NCBI RefSeq assembly: GCF_021390335.1
Contig: NZ_JAJUXK010000003.1
Span: 620,001-684,000, forward strand
DNA from: Dyadobacter sp. CY343
Lineage (GTDB): Bacteria; Bacteroidota; Bacteroidia; Cytophagales; Spirosomataceae
Direction of reading: 5' to 3'
Length of the DNA: 64,000 nt
The position numbers and the translations under genes are program-made. Under the pieces are notes generated by a model that had not been told where the DNA came from, made no database searches, and worked only from the letters and a program-made list of their open reading frames with translations. This document shows positions 26,950-35,114 of the stretch, piece by piece (within the stretch, counting starts at the first letter, position 1; each line of letters begins with the position of its first letter).

Positions 26950-26999
26950 GATTAGTAAGCCCTGCAAAACGTGCGTTGACCAAATTGGAGAAAGGCAAA

Positions 27000-27018
27000 A
27001 AGTATTAATTTAGTACTT
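27000..27018 (+). promoter_or_regulatory. Palindromic operator candidate upstream of the toxin-antitoxin pair
   Basis: AAGTATTAATTTAGTACTT is a 19-bp palindrome with eight of nine pairs matched, 28 bp before the ATG at 27047. Autoregulatory operators at this position are usual for type II toxin-antitoxin modules. Confidence 0.55.
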
Positions 27019-27046
27019 CATTTCAATATCTATACACCGTCACTTT

Positions 27047-27274
27047 ATGAATATACAACAACAAATACAGCGGGATATCAAACTGATTTCGGAAAATAAC
27101 CTGATGCAATCTCAACTGTTTGCATTTCTGCAAAGACTCAAAGTCAATCTTAGCGCTCCCGGAAATATCGAACAGGTGCTATCACACGCAGGAACAATAG
27201 ATAACCGCTCTGCCGAAGAAGTGACACAGATCATCAATGCCGAATTCGGTAAAATAGATAGCGATTGGCATTAA
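27047..27274 (+). CDS. Probable antitoxin of a VapBC-like module
   Basis: 75 aa, charged and mostly helical (IQRDIKLISENNLMQSQLFA, then AEEVTQIINAEFGKIDSDWH). No AbrB, RHH or Phd motif is evident, so I identify it by context. It precedes and overlaps a PIN-domain gene by 10 bp and follows a palindromic operator candidate. The N-terminal half would be expected to bind DNA and the C-terminal tail the toxin, but neither is shown by sequence. The antitoxin family is unrecognised. Confidence 0.65.
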   Translation: MNIQQQIQRDIKLISENNLMQSQLFAFLQRLKVNLSAPGNIEQVLSHAGTIDNRSAEEVTQIINAEFGKIDSDWH

Positions 27275-27660
27275 ATAAAGTTGCGCTCGACACTAATATC
27301 GCGATCGAAATACTTAACAATAATTCGGTTACGATCCAAAGCTTACACGCGTTCGACATGATTTATTTGCCGGTTGTAGTTTGTGGAGAATTGATATATG
27401 GCGCAATAAATTCAAGCCGGGTTAGATATAACCTGTCGCGTTACGAGTCTTTTATATCAGATTGTGAAGTTTTACACGCAAACCTTGACGTGTCTTTAAA
27501 ATATGCCAGTTTCAAGAAAAGCCTAAAAGATACGGGCTGTCCGATTCCTGAAAATGACATTTGGATTGCAGCGATCTGCGCTACGTTTGAAATGCCGCTA
27601 TTTACACGGGATGGTCATTTTCGAAGTATAAAAGCATTAGAGCTGATCAATCGATGTTAA
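27265..27660 (+). CDS. PIN-domain ribonuclease, VapC-type toxin
   Basis: 131 aa starting at a TTG (27265-27267) inside the antitoxin gene; no usable ATG lies before the conserved first strand. The four acidic residues of a PIN active site are visible: Asp9 (VALDTN), Glu42 (CGELIYGA), Asp98 (ENDIWIAA) and Asp116 (TRDGHF). Known role: Mg2+-dependent cleavage of tRNA, rRNA or mRNA, neutralised by the partner. The 10-bp overlap and weak start codon fit translational coupling that keeps toxin below antitoxin. Confidence 0.85.
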   Translation: MALNKVALDTNIAIEILNNNSVTIQSLHAFDMIYLPVVVCGELIYGAINSSRVRYNLSRYESFISDCEVLHANLDVSLKYASFKKSLKDTGCPIPENDIWIAAICATFEMPLFTRDGHFRSIKALELINRC

Positions 27661-27667
27661 TCAGCTC
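27640..27667. terminator. Hairpin at the end of the PIN gene, between convergent genes
   Basis: GAGCTGAT (27640-27647) and ATCAGCTC (27660-27667) form a perfect 8-bp inverted repeat spanning the toxin stop codon; the facing gene ends at 27678. Confidence 0.45.
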
Positions 27668-27677
27668 TACTTTATTA

Positions 27678-29006
27678 CTAATTCAACTCCGGCTCCGGCC
27701 CGTGCAGTGCCTTGTTATCTGCCAGTGCAGTGACTTTAACAGGCTTGCCTTCTCTGGCGGATTGATAGATCGCTTCCATGAGCATTTGATCTTGCAAACC
27801 TTCTTCTCCCGGCGTGAACGGACGTTTGTTTTTGATGATGCAATCGGAGAAATGATCCATTTCTAGTGCAAACTGGTTCTTTTCGGCTAAACCGATATTC
27901 TGGTGCAGTTCCATTTTTCCATCGGCTTTGGCAGTCGACAGATCCTGACCTTTATACGCATAAGCTTTGTCGATATCCAGCCAGCCCCGTTCGCACATAA
28001 CCCGGTAGCGCCGGCTTTCATGAACATTGTAGTGCGTCGCGCAGCTCGCGACCACACCCGAAGGAAAGCGCATTTGCCAGGATACCATTTCTTCCACTTC
28101 CTTGAACAATGGATTTCCGGGCGTACTATACTGGTAAGCAAAAACCTCAACCGGCTCCTCACCCAATACAAAGCGCGTCGTATTCAAACAATACAAACCA
28201 ATATCCGGCAATGCGCCGCCGCCCGCGAGCGCTTTTTTATGTCTCCAATGATCCGGGTTTGCGCTGCTTTGGCAGTTGTGTGCATCGACAAACTTGACAT
28301 CGCCAAACTCCTTTTTCTGCACCAGCTCACGCAATTTCCGGTTATGGGGCTGATATTGAATGCGATACGCAACCATTAATTTCACTTTTGCTTTGTTACA
28401 GGCGTCGATCATTTCCCTGCATTCCGCCTGTGAGTTTGCCATCGGCTTTTCACACAGAATGTGCTTCCCGGCCGCCGCGCCTCGTACCGTGAACTCTTTA
28501 TGCATACTATTCGGCAGCACAATATAGATCACGTCCACTTCCTTGTTGTTCTTAATCTGATCGTACGTTTCGTAGCTGTAACAATTGGCGGAAGCAATCC
28601 CATATTGCGCAGCGACTTTTTTCATTTTATCGGGACTGCCACTTACCAGCGAAACCAACTTTGACTTTTTGCAGGAACCCAATGCAGGTAATATCTCCTC
28701 CAAAGACAAATGGCCCAAACCGACTACCGCATAACCAACCCGACGATCGGGAGGAAGCGGTGTGGGTGTTGGGCCACTTTGCTGATCATATTCTGACTTC
28801 CACTTTTCGAGCACAATAGGCTCTTCCACATCTTTCGGCACGTCCCCCGGTCTGCCCGGAGTTTGTGCCTGCGCGTGGTCCGATTTAACCGAACCGATCA
28901 AGCCGCCCAGCGTCGCGATAGCGATTGTTTTGCCGCCCGACGCCAGAAAATTTTTCCTCGAAATGTTATTTAAATTTTGAATTCCAAAAAATGAAGACGA
29001 TTGCAT
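27678..29006 (-). CDS. Gfo/Idh/MocA family oxidoreductase with Tat-type signal
   Basis: 442 aa. The N-terminus has an SRKNFLASGGKTIAIATLGG stretch resembling a Tat signal, with one Arg replaced by Lys in the twin pair. Rossmann fold from about 90 (YAVVGLGHLSLEEILPAL), catalytic-region motif HILCEKPMANS, then the beta-sheet domain with DIGLYCLNTTRFVLG. It resembles the exported glucose-fructose oxidoreductase branch, which carries NADP in folded form across the membrane. Substrate, probably a sugar or cyclitol, cannot be deduced. Co-oriented with the MBL gene 66 bp upstream. Confidence 0.87.
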   Translation of the reverse strand: MQSSSFFGIQNLNNISRKNFLASGGKTIAIATLGGLIGSVKSDHAQAQTPGRPGDVPKDVEEPIVLEKWKSEYDQQSGPTPTPLPPDRRVGYAVVGLGHLSLEEILPALGSCKKSKLVSLVSGSPDKMKKVAAQYGIASANCYSYETYDQIKNNKEVDVIYIVLPNSMHKEFTVRGAAAGKHILCEKPMANSQAECREMIDACNKAKVKLMVAYRIQYQPHNRKLRELVQKKEFGDVKFVDAHNCQSSANPDHWRHKKALAGGGALPDIGLYCLNTTRFVLGEEPVEVFAYQYSTPGNPLFKEVEEMVSWQMRFPSGVVASCATHYNVHESRRYRVMCERGWLDIDKAYAYKGQDLSTAKADGKMELHQNIGLAEKNQFALEMDHFSDCIIKNKRPFTPGEEGLQDQMLMEAIYQSAREGKPVKVTALADNKALHGPEPELN

Positions 29007-29072
29007 TTCCTTCTCAGTTTGTTGATGTGATAACAGTTGAGCAGGTGCTGAGCAATTATTATGCCTTCATAT

Positions 29073-29828
29073 TTACTTAATCGAATACCAATCCCGCAAA
29101 CGCACGTCGATTGTCTTATTCCCTTCGTTCACGAGTTTTTTAAACGCCTCGGTGTCGCTTAATCCACTCTGGCCGCGGTAGTGATAGGGATAAACCACTT
29201 TTGGTTTAAAATCCAGAACCGCCGCGGAAGCTTCCTTGATATCCATCGTGTAAGGCAGGTTCATGCAAACGAACGCGACGTCAATATTTTTCAATGCGCG
29301 CATTTCCGGGATACCCGACGTATCGCCGCTGATATACACCGTTTTATCCCCGAATTTGAGCACATAACCATTTCCCCTGCCTTTCGGGTGGCGCGACTCG
29401 GCCGATTCGGGCAGGTTGTACATCGGTACTCCCGTGATCGAAATATCCAGTTTTGTAACAGTTTGCCCGTTCGCTACCGCCACAGCTTTCGCTTTCATTT
29501 TCTCCGACATTTTTTCGATTACTGCCTGCGGAGCTATGATAATCGCTTTGCTCAGGTCGAGTGTACCCAACGTGGTTGTGTCGAAATGGTCGCCGTGAAT
29601 GTCTGTGATCAGGATCAGATCGGGCGCTGCGATTCCCTGAAACGTTTTCGCACCACCGTAAGGATCCGCGTAGATCGTCTTTCCATTCCAGGTCATTGAA
29701 AGCGTCGCGTGGTTAAGTGGCTGAATACTCAACGGCCCTTTTGAAGTTTGCACCGCATCGGCAGCGGGTAGTTGCGCCCGGCAGATAGTCACTGCCAGCA
29801 GGAGTAAAAGTGTAAGTTTTGTTTTCAT
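29073..29828 (-). CDS. Secreted MBL-fold metallo-hydrolase (UlaG/Lactamase_B_3 type)
   Basis: 251 aa with a signal peptide (MKTKLTLLLLLAVTICRA). MBL blocks: IYADPYGG, ILITDIHGDHFD (about 72-83), HPKGRGNGYVLKFG and VYISGDTSG. The usual THxHxDH reads TDIHGDH here, so the first metal-binding His is an Asp (Asp76). That may be normal for this periplasmic subgroup or may change metal occupancy. The C-terminal His in YPYHYRG is present. Substrate unknown. Confidence 0.83.
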   Translation of the reverse strand: MKTKLTLLLLLAVTICRAQLPAADAVQTSKGPLSIQPLNHATLSMTWNGKTIYADPYGGAKTFQGIAAPDLILITDIHGDHFDTTTLGTLDLSKAIIIAPQAVIEKMSEKMKAKAVAVANGQTVTKLDISITGVPMYNLPESAESRHPKGRGNGYVLKFGDKTVYISGDTSGIPEMRALKNIDVAFVCMNLPYTMDIKEASAAVLDFKPKVVYPYHYRGQSGLSDTEAFKKLVNEGNKTIDVRLRDWYSIK

Positions 29829-29915
29829 TCCTTAGTTTGTTTTGTTTTGATAAATCCGTAGAAACATGATATTAGGCATTTTTTCATCAAACTAATCGGG
29901 CAATCGGGTGAAATC

Positions 29916-29927
29916 TGATAAAAGTCA
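29916..29927 (+). promoter_or_regulatory. TGA-N6-TCA dyad upstream of ccoI, CRP/FNR-type candidate
   Basis: TGATAAAAGTCA has the TGA-N6-TCA layout of CRP/FNR-family sites, 78 bp before the ccoI ATG. A single short dyad is weak evidence; a similar and better one precedes hemN. Confidence 0.3.
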
Positions 29928-30004
29928 TTTTTGAAACCCTCCGGGCTCATCTCTTAACCTTCCCTATTGCCCCAATTTTGGAGAAGGATTAACAGATTCT
30001 GACC

Positions 30005-32476
30005 ATGAGTACCTTTTCATATTCCAAAAACGATACCCAGACTTCACACACTTGCTACCACTGCGGCGAGGATTGCAAGGATGAAGTTTTACATACCGAC
30101 AACCACACTTTTTGCTGCGAAGGCTGCGTACTGGTTTACGATCTACTGAAAGAGAGCGACTTATGCCGATACTATACCATCGACGGCGCGCAGGGTATCT
30201 CACCCGACCCAGGGTTTTTCAATGGGAAATTCGACTATCTGGACTTACCGGAAGTGGCTTCAAAACTGATCGAATTTACAGATGGAAAACTGACCGCCGT
30301 GAACTGGTACCTGCCCAAAATGCATTGCAGCTCGTGTATCTGGCTGCTTGAACATTTGTACCGGCTCAATCCCGCCGTGCGGAGTTCGGTCGTAAATTTT
30401 CCCGAAAAGAAAGTCAGGATCACATTTGAAGCCAGCCAGATCCGGCTCAGCGCGCTCGCTACCCTGCTCACCCGCATTGGTTACGAGCCTTACCTCAGCC
30501 TCGACGATCTCGAAGGAAAGCAAAAACAGAAGTGGAACCGCGTGCGTATATACAAGATCGGCATCGCGGGTTTCGCATTCGGGAATATCATGATGCTCAG
30601 TTTTCCGGAGTATTTTCATCTGGGCCAGAGTACGTCCGACCAGGATCTGCGGCTGCTTTTTGGGGCATTAAACTTTGCATTGAGCCTGCCGGTACTGTTT
30701 TATTGCGCGGCCGACTTTTTCAAATCTGCCTGGTCGGCGCTGAAAGGACGTTACCTGAACATTGACGCGCCTATTGCGTTGGCACTACTTTGCGTCTATC
30801 TGCTCAGCCTCTACCAATTCATTTTCCAAACCGGCCCCGGCTATTTTGATTCCTTCGCAGGCGCAGTCTTTTTTATGCTGATCGGCAGGTATTTTCAGGA
30901 TAAAACTTACGCAGGAATTGCTTTTGACCGGGACTACAAATCCTATTTCCCAGTCGCAGTTTCTGTTTTGAATGCGGATACAGAAACAAGAAAACCGATC
31001 ACAGAGCTCCAAAAAGGCGACCATATTCTGGTCAGGAACGAGGAACTGATACCCGCAGATGCGGTTCTGAAAAGTGCAAAGGCACTGATCGATTACAGTT
31101 TTGTGACAGGCGAAGCCGAGCCGGTGGAACGAACCAAAGGAGATACCATTTACGCCGGCGGCAAGCAGAAAGGAACAGCTATTGAGCTGGAAGTTTTGCA
31201 AAGAGTTTCGCAAAGTTATCTTACGCAACTATGGAACAATGAGGCATTTAACAAAGAAAAAGGTGACCCGAACCAAACGCTGGCCGGCCGGATCAATCGC
31301 TATTTTTCCCTCACTGTGCTCGGTATTGCAGTCGTTACTTTTCTTGTCTGGTTTTTTGTATTAAATAATCATGAAACTGCCTTTCTCGCATTCACTACTA
31401 CCCTTTTGGTAGCTTGTCCGTGTGCATTGTTGCTGTCTTCCACCTTCACCAATGGTAACCTTTTGAGTCTTTTTGGTAAAAATCGTTTTTATCCAAAAAA
31501 CGCCCACACCATTGAAAGACTATCTCATATCGATACGGTTGTCTTTGATAAAACTGGGACTATTACTTTGTCCGACGACGCCGTGATCGATTACGTAGGC
31601 CGCGACCTGGATATTGATGAACTGACGATCATTAAAACGCTGGCTGTACAGTCTTCACACCCGCTGAGCCGGCTGATTGTCAAGCATTTGCCGGGAATTG
31701 CTGTAAGCCGGCGCGAGTTGTCGGGCTTTACCGAAGTGGCTGGCAAAGGGATGCGCGCACTTTGGGGAAAAACAGAAGTTAAGATCGGGTCCGCAAGCTG
31801 GGTTGGCGTTACTTTGGAGGAAGGCGAAGCAAACCGTAATTCAGAAGTTTTTGTGTCGATAAATGGGCAGATAACCGGTCAGTTTACGATTAAAAGCAAG
31901 TATCGCCCGGAGTTGGCCGAAACGATTCTCGCATTGAAAAAGGCAGGTATTCAAACTTTCCTGCTTTCAGGTGATAAACCAACCGACCGGGAATACCTGA
32001 CCGGCATTTTTGGAGACGCCAGTGCTATTCATTTTGAACAAAAACCCCAGGAGAAGCTTGATTTCATCCAGAAACTGCAAAATCAGGGAGGTAACGTATT
32101 AATGGTCGGCGACGGATTGAATGACGCAGGCGCACTGCGGCAAAGCGAAGTCGGGCTGGCCGTTTCCGACGATATTAACAACTTTTCCCCCGCCTGCGAC
32201 GCGATCGTGGAAGGTGCACAATTGTCGCTCCTGCCCGCTTATATCCGGCTCGCAAAATCCGGCCAACGCATTATCAAACAAAGCTTTGCAATTTCGCTGC
32301 TGTATAATGTCGCCGGACTTTCCTTTGCAGTAACCGGCGCGTTATCCCCCGTTATCGCCGCAATCCTGATGCCGCTCAGCTCCATTACCATCGTGGCTTT
32401 CACGACAGCCGCCAGCAATATCGCGGCAAGCAGGGCGACTGGAAAGCTGACGAATGTCATAAACAGGCAGGTTTGA
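30005..32476 (+). CDS. ccoI: Heavy-metal P-type ATPase, CcoI/FixI type (copper for cbb3 oxidase)
   Basis: 823 aa. An N-terminal metal-binding domain with CYHC (17-20) and CCEGC (37-41) is followed by an HMA domain whose motif is HCSSC (Cys108, Cys111). Eight membrane helices carry CPC (471-473) in LVACPCALLLSS. Phosphorylation motif DKTGT has Asp515; SSHPLSR and MVGDGLNDAGALRQ are also present. Known role of CcoI: Cu+ transport needed to assemble the heme-copper centre of cbb3 oxidase. The following ccoS and cbb3 genes support that assignment over a detoxification pump. Confidence 0.95.
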   Translation: MSTFSYSKNDTQTSHTCYHCGEDCKDEVLHTDNHTFCCEGCVLVYDLLKESDLCRYYTIDGAQGISPDPGFFNGKFDYLDLPEVASKLIEFTDGKLTAVNWYLPKMHCSSCIWLLEHLYRLNPAVRSSVVNFPEKKVRITFEASQIRLSALATLLTRIGYEPYLSLDDLEGKQKQKWNRVRIYKIGIAGFAFGNIMMLSFPEYFHLGQSTSDQDLRLLFGALNFALSLPVLFYCAADFFKSAWSALKGRYLNIDAPIALALLCVYLLSLYQFIFQTGPGYFDSFAGAVFFMLIGRYFQDKTYAGIAFDRDYKSYFPVAVSVLNADTETRKPITELQKGDHILVRNEELIPADAVLKSAKALIDYSFVTGEAEPVERTKGDTIYAGGKQKGTAIELEVLQRVSQSYLTQLWNNEAFNKEKGDPNQTLAGRINRYFSLTVLGIAVVTFLVWFFVLNNHETAFLAFTTTLLVACPCALLLSSTFTNGNLLSLFGKNRFYPKNAHTIERLSHIDTVVFDKTGTITLSDDAVIDYVGRDLDIDELTIIKTLAVQSSHPLSRLIVKHLPGIAVSRRELSGFTEVAGKGMRALWGKTEVKIGSASWVGVTLEEGEANRNSEVFVSINGQITGQFTIKSKYRPELAETILALKKAGIQTFLLSGDKPTDREYLTGIFGDASAIHFEQKPQEKLDFIQKLQNQGGNVLMVGDGLNDAGALRQSEVGLAVSDDINNFSPACDAIVEGAQLSLLPAYIRLAKSGQRIIKQSFAISLLYNVAGLSFAVTGALSPVIAAILMPLSSITIVAFTTAASNIAASRATGKLTNVINRQV

Positions 32477-32541
32477 AAGTCAGGGTTTACGAAACGGCAC
32501 GCCCGTAGTTTTGACCCATTAATACACCAAGCAGCTGACCG

Positions 32542-32697
32542 ATGAGCGCGTTATATCTTTTAATTTTTGCCAGTTTAATAGTCGCCCTGGGCTTTCTGGG
32601 CGCATTTATCTGGTCGGTCCGCAGGGGACATTTTGACGACGATTACACGCCTTCCGTCCGGATCCTGCTCGACGATAACCCCGAAGACGCAAACTAG
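32542..32697 (+). CDS. ccoS: cbb3-type oxidase assembly protein CcoS
   Basis: 51 aa: MSALYLLIFASLIVALGFLG begins a single membrane helix, followed by WSVRRGHFDDDYTPSVRILL. The small size, one helix and the G-x-F-D-D segment match CcoS, which is required for cofactor insertion into cbb3 oxidase. It lies 65 bp after ccoI and 47 bp before ccoNO, the standard position. Confidence 0.92.
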   Translation: MSALYLLIFASLIVALGFLGAFIWSVRRGHFDDDYTPSVRILLDDNPEDAN

Positions 32698-32744
32698 TTA
32701 CCCGATTCACCTGAACAATATTTTACTACCAATTCCTTCCAATT

Positions 32745-34892
32745 ATGTCAAACGTTCCCCACCCGGACCTGGCCCATGTTGAACTGGATGAGTTTCAGTA
32801 CGACAACAAAATCGTCCGGGACTTCGCCTTTGCCACCATACTTTTCGGTCTGGTCGGTATGCTGGTCGGCCTGCTTGCCGCATTTCAGCTCGTATTTCCG
32901 AACCTGAATATGGACCTGCCATTTCTTACATTCAGCCGCATTCGCCCGCTGCATACCAATGCAGTGATCTTTGCATTTGTCGGAAACGGCTTTTTCACAG
33001 GACTTTACTACTCCGCACCCCGGGTACTGCGCACGCCGATGTGGAGCCCGATGCTGAGCCGCTTTCACTTTTGGGCCTGGCAGGCGATCATCGTCGGCGC
33101 GGCGATTTCGCTGCCAATGGGTATTACCACTTCCAAAGAATACGCTGAACTTGAATGGCCTTTTGATATCGCGATCGCGGTGGTGTGGGTTTCTGCATTG
33201 GTGAACCTGATCATGACTACGATCAACCGCCGGACCGAGCACATTTACGCGGCAGTGTGGTTCTACCTCGCCTCTTTCGTAACCGTGGCGATGCTGCACG
33301 TGGTGAACAGTATTGCATTGCCGATCTCACTTTTCAAAAGTTATTCTGTGTACGCTGGTGTGCAGGATGCGCTGGTGCAGTGGTGGTACGGACATAATGC
33401 AGTCGCGTTTTTCCTGACCACGCCGTACCTGGGTTTGATGTATTATTTCCTGCCAAAAGCGGCCAACCGGCCTATTTATTCATACCGGTTATCGATCGTT
33501 CACTTCTGGGCGCTGATATTCCTGTACATCTGGGCAGGCCCGCACCATTTACTTTACACGTCATTACCCGAATGGGCGCAAACGCTCGGGACCGTATTCT
33601 CAATCATGCTGATCGCACCTTCCTGGGGCGGGATGATGAATGGGTTGATGACGCTGCGCGGCGCATGGGATAAGGTGAGGGAAGATGTGGTGCTGAAATT
33701 CATGGTCGTAGCGATCACAGCTTATGGAATGGCTACTTTCGAAGGCCCGATGCTTTCTTTGAAAAACGTCAACGCCATCGCGCATTATACCGACTGGATC
33801 GTAGCGCACGTGCACGTAGGCGCACTTGGCTGGAACGGGTTTCTGACTTTTGGTATCCTTTACTGGCTATTCCCACGCATTTACAACAGACCTTTATATT
33901 CTCAGAAAGCCGCCAATTTCCACTTCTGGATCGGTACGCTGGGGATCATTTTCTATACGGTTCCTATGTACTGGGCTGGCTGGGTACAGAGTGCAATGTG
34001 GAAGGAATTTACGCAGGAAGGTTTGCTTAAATACCCTAATTTCCTCGAAACCGTAACCCAGCTTGCACCGCTGTATTTCCTGAGAAGTGTGGGTGGTACC
34101 TTATATATCATCGGGTTTATCGTGATGATCTACAATTTGTGGATGACCGCGCTGAAAGGAAATCTTTCTGCAACTGAAACTGCCAAAGCCATGCCGCTCA
34201 ATGCGATCTGGCACGCGCCGAAAAGCGAATACTGGCACCGCCGGATCTTTGAACGCAAACCAATGGCACTGACAATATTCTCCCTGATCGCCGTCGCAAT
34301 AGGCGGGATGATTGAAATGATACCGACGTTTCTGATCAAGTCCAATGTGCCCACGATCGCCAGCGTGAAGCCTTATACCCCGCTGGAATTGCAGGGAAGG
34401 GATATTTACGTCCGCGAAGGATGCTATGTTTGTCACACGCAGATGATCCGTCCTTTCCGTTCTGAGATTGAAAGGTTTGGTGAATATTCCAAATCCGGCG
34501 AGTTCGTTTACGATTATCCGCACCAATGGGGCTCCAAACGTACCGGCCCCGATTTGCACCGGATCGGCGGCAAGTATCCTGATTCATGGCATTACAATCA
34601 CATGGAAGATCCTACCAGCATGTCGCCGGGTTCTATTATGCCAAGATATGGCTGGCTGCTGGAAAACGACCTCGATACCAGCAACACCAAAGCGAAGATC
34701 GAAGCGATGCAGCAGCTGGGTGTACCTTATGCAAAAGGGTTTGAAAACGAGGCAAATGCAAACCTGCACCAGCAATCGAAACAGATCCAGGAACGGCTGA
34801 AACAAAGTGGTATCAAAACCAGCGAAAACAAAGAAATCATCGCATTGATCGCATACATGCAGCGGCTGGGGACGGATATTAGAAGGGAGTAA
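32745..34892 (+). CDS. ccoNO: cbb3-type cytochrome c oxidase, fused subunits I and II (CcoN-CcoO)
   Basis: 715 aa. Residues 1-480 are the CcoN core with about 12 helices and heme/copper histidine segments (RIRPLHTNAV, WWYGHNAVAFFLTTPYLG, IVAHVHVGALGWNG). After a linker, a membrane anchor (about 505-525) leads into a CcoO domain with heme c motif CYVCH (560-564) in REGCYVCHTQMIRPFRSE, then GSKRTGPDLHRIGGKY and a distal Met in SIMPRYGWL. The fusion is common in Bacteroidota. It reduces O2 with high affinity and pumps protons in the inner membrane. Confidence 0.96.
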   Translation: MSNVPHPDLAHVELDEFQYDNKIVRDFAFATILFGLVGMLVGLLAAFQLVFPNLNMDLPFLTFSRIRPLHTNAVIFAFVGNGFFTGLYYSAPRVLRTPMWSPMLSRFHFWAWQAIIVGAAISLPMGITTSKEYAELEWPFDIAIAVVWVSALVNLIMTTINRRTEHIYAAVWFYLASFVTVAMLHVVNSIALPISLFKSYSVYAGVQDALVQWWYGHNAVAFFLTTPYLGLMYYFLPKAANRPIYSYRLSIVHFWALIFLYIWAGPHHLLYTSLPEWAQTLGTVFSIMLIAPSWGGMMNGLMTLRGAWDKVREDVVLKFMVVAITAYGMATFEGPMLSLKNVNAIAHYTDWIVAHVHVGALGWNGFLTFGILYWLFPRIYNRPLYSQKAANFHFWIGTLGIIFYTVPMYWAGWVQSAMWKEFTQEGLLKYPNFLETVTQLAPLYFLRSVGGTLYIIGFIVMIYNLWMTALKGNLSATETAKAMPLNAIWHAPKSEYWHRRIFERKPMALTIFSLIAVAIGGMIEMIPTFLIKSNVPTIASVKPYTPLELQGRDIYVREGCYVCHTQMIRPFRSEIERFGEYSKSGEFVYDYPHQWGSKRTGPDLHRIGGKYPDSWHYNHMEDPTSMSPGSIMPRYGWLLENDLDTSNTKAKIEAMQQLGVPYAKGFENEANANLHQQSKQIQERLKQSGIKTSENKEIIALIAYMQRLGTDIRRE

Positions 34893-34935
34893 GGGAGTAA
34901 GGGAGGATGGAGGAAAGGCGGCCCGCGCAGGGAGG
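34885..34935 (+). repeat. G-rich purine tract after ccoNO
   Basis: GGGAGTAA occurs twice in tandem from 34885, including the last Glu codon and stop codon of ccoNO, then GGGAGGATGGAGGAAAGG. The top strand has three GGG runs and several GG runs and is roughly complementary to the pyrimidine tract at 35015-35075. Confidence 0.6.
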
Positions 34936-35040
34936 AAGGGGGACTGTGTAGTTGGATATTGTTCGGAGTGGTTTGGGGTAGTTCGGGCTTGACGTTAGTT
35001 TAAAGTTTAGGTTCTTCCTCCTTCCTCCCTTTCCTCCTTC

Positions 35041-35075
35041 CTCCCTCCTCCCTCCTCCCTCCTCCCTCCTCCCTC
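35041..35075 (+). repeat. Tandem 7-mer CTCCCTC x5, potential G-quadruplex on the minus strand
   Basis: Five exact head-to-tail copies of CTCCCTC, preceded by imperfect versions from about 35013. The complementary strand reads GGGAGGA repeated, meeting the GGG-N4-GGG pattern of a quadruplex. It lies in the ccoNO-ccoQP gap. Confidence 0.85.
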
Positions 35076-35105
35076 ATTCAATCATTCAATCATTCAATCA
35101 TTCAA
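35074..35105 (+). repeat. Tandem 8-mer TCATTCAA x4
   Basis: Four exact units end 9 bp before the ccoQP ATG at 35115, where changes in copy number would shift promoter or ribosome-binding spacing. Confidence 0.88.
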
Positions 35106-35114
35106 AATTGAAAC

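Noticed and set aside
35041..35105. Possible CRISPR array
   Set aside because: The units are 7 and 8 bp with no spacers and there are no cas genes; these are simple tandem repeats.
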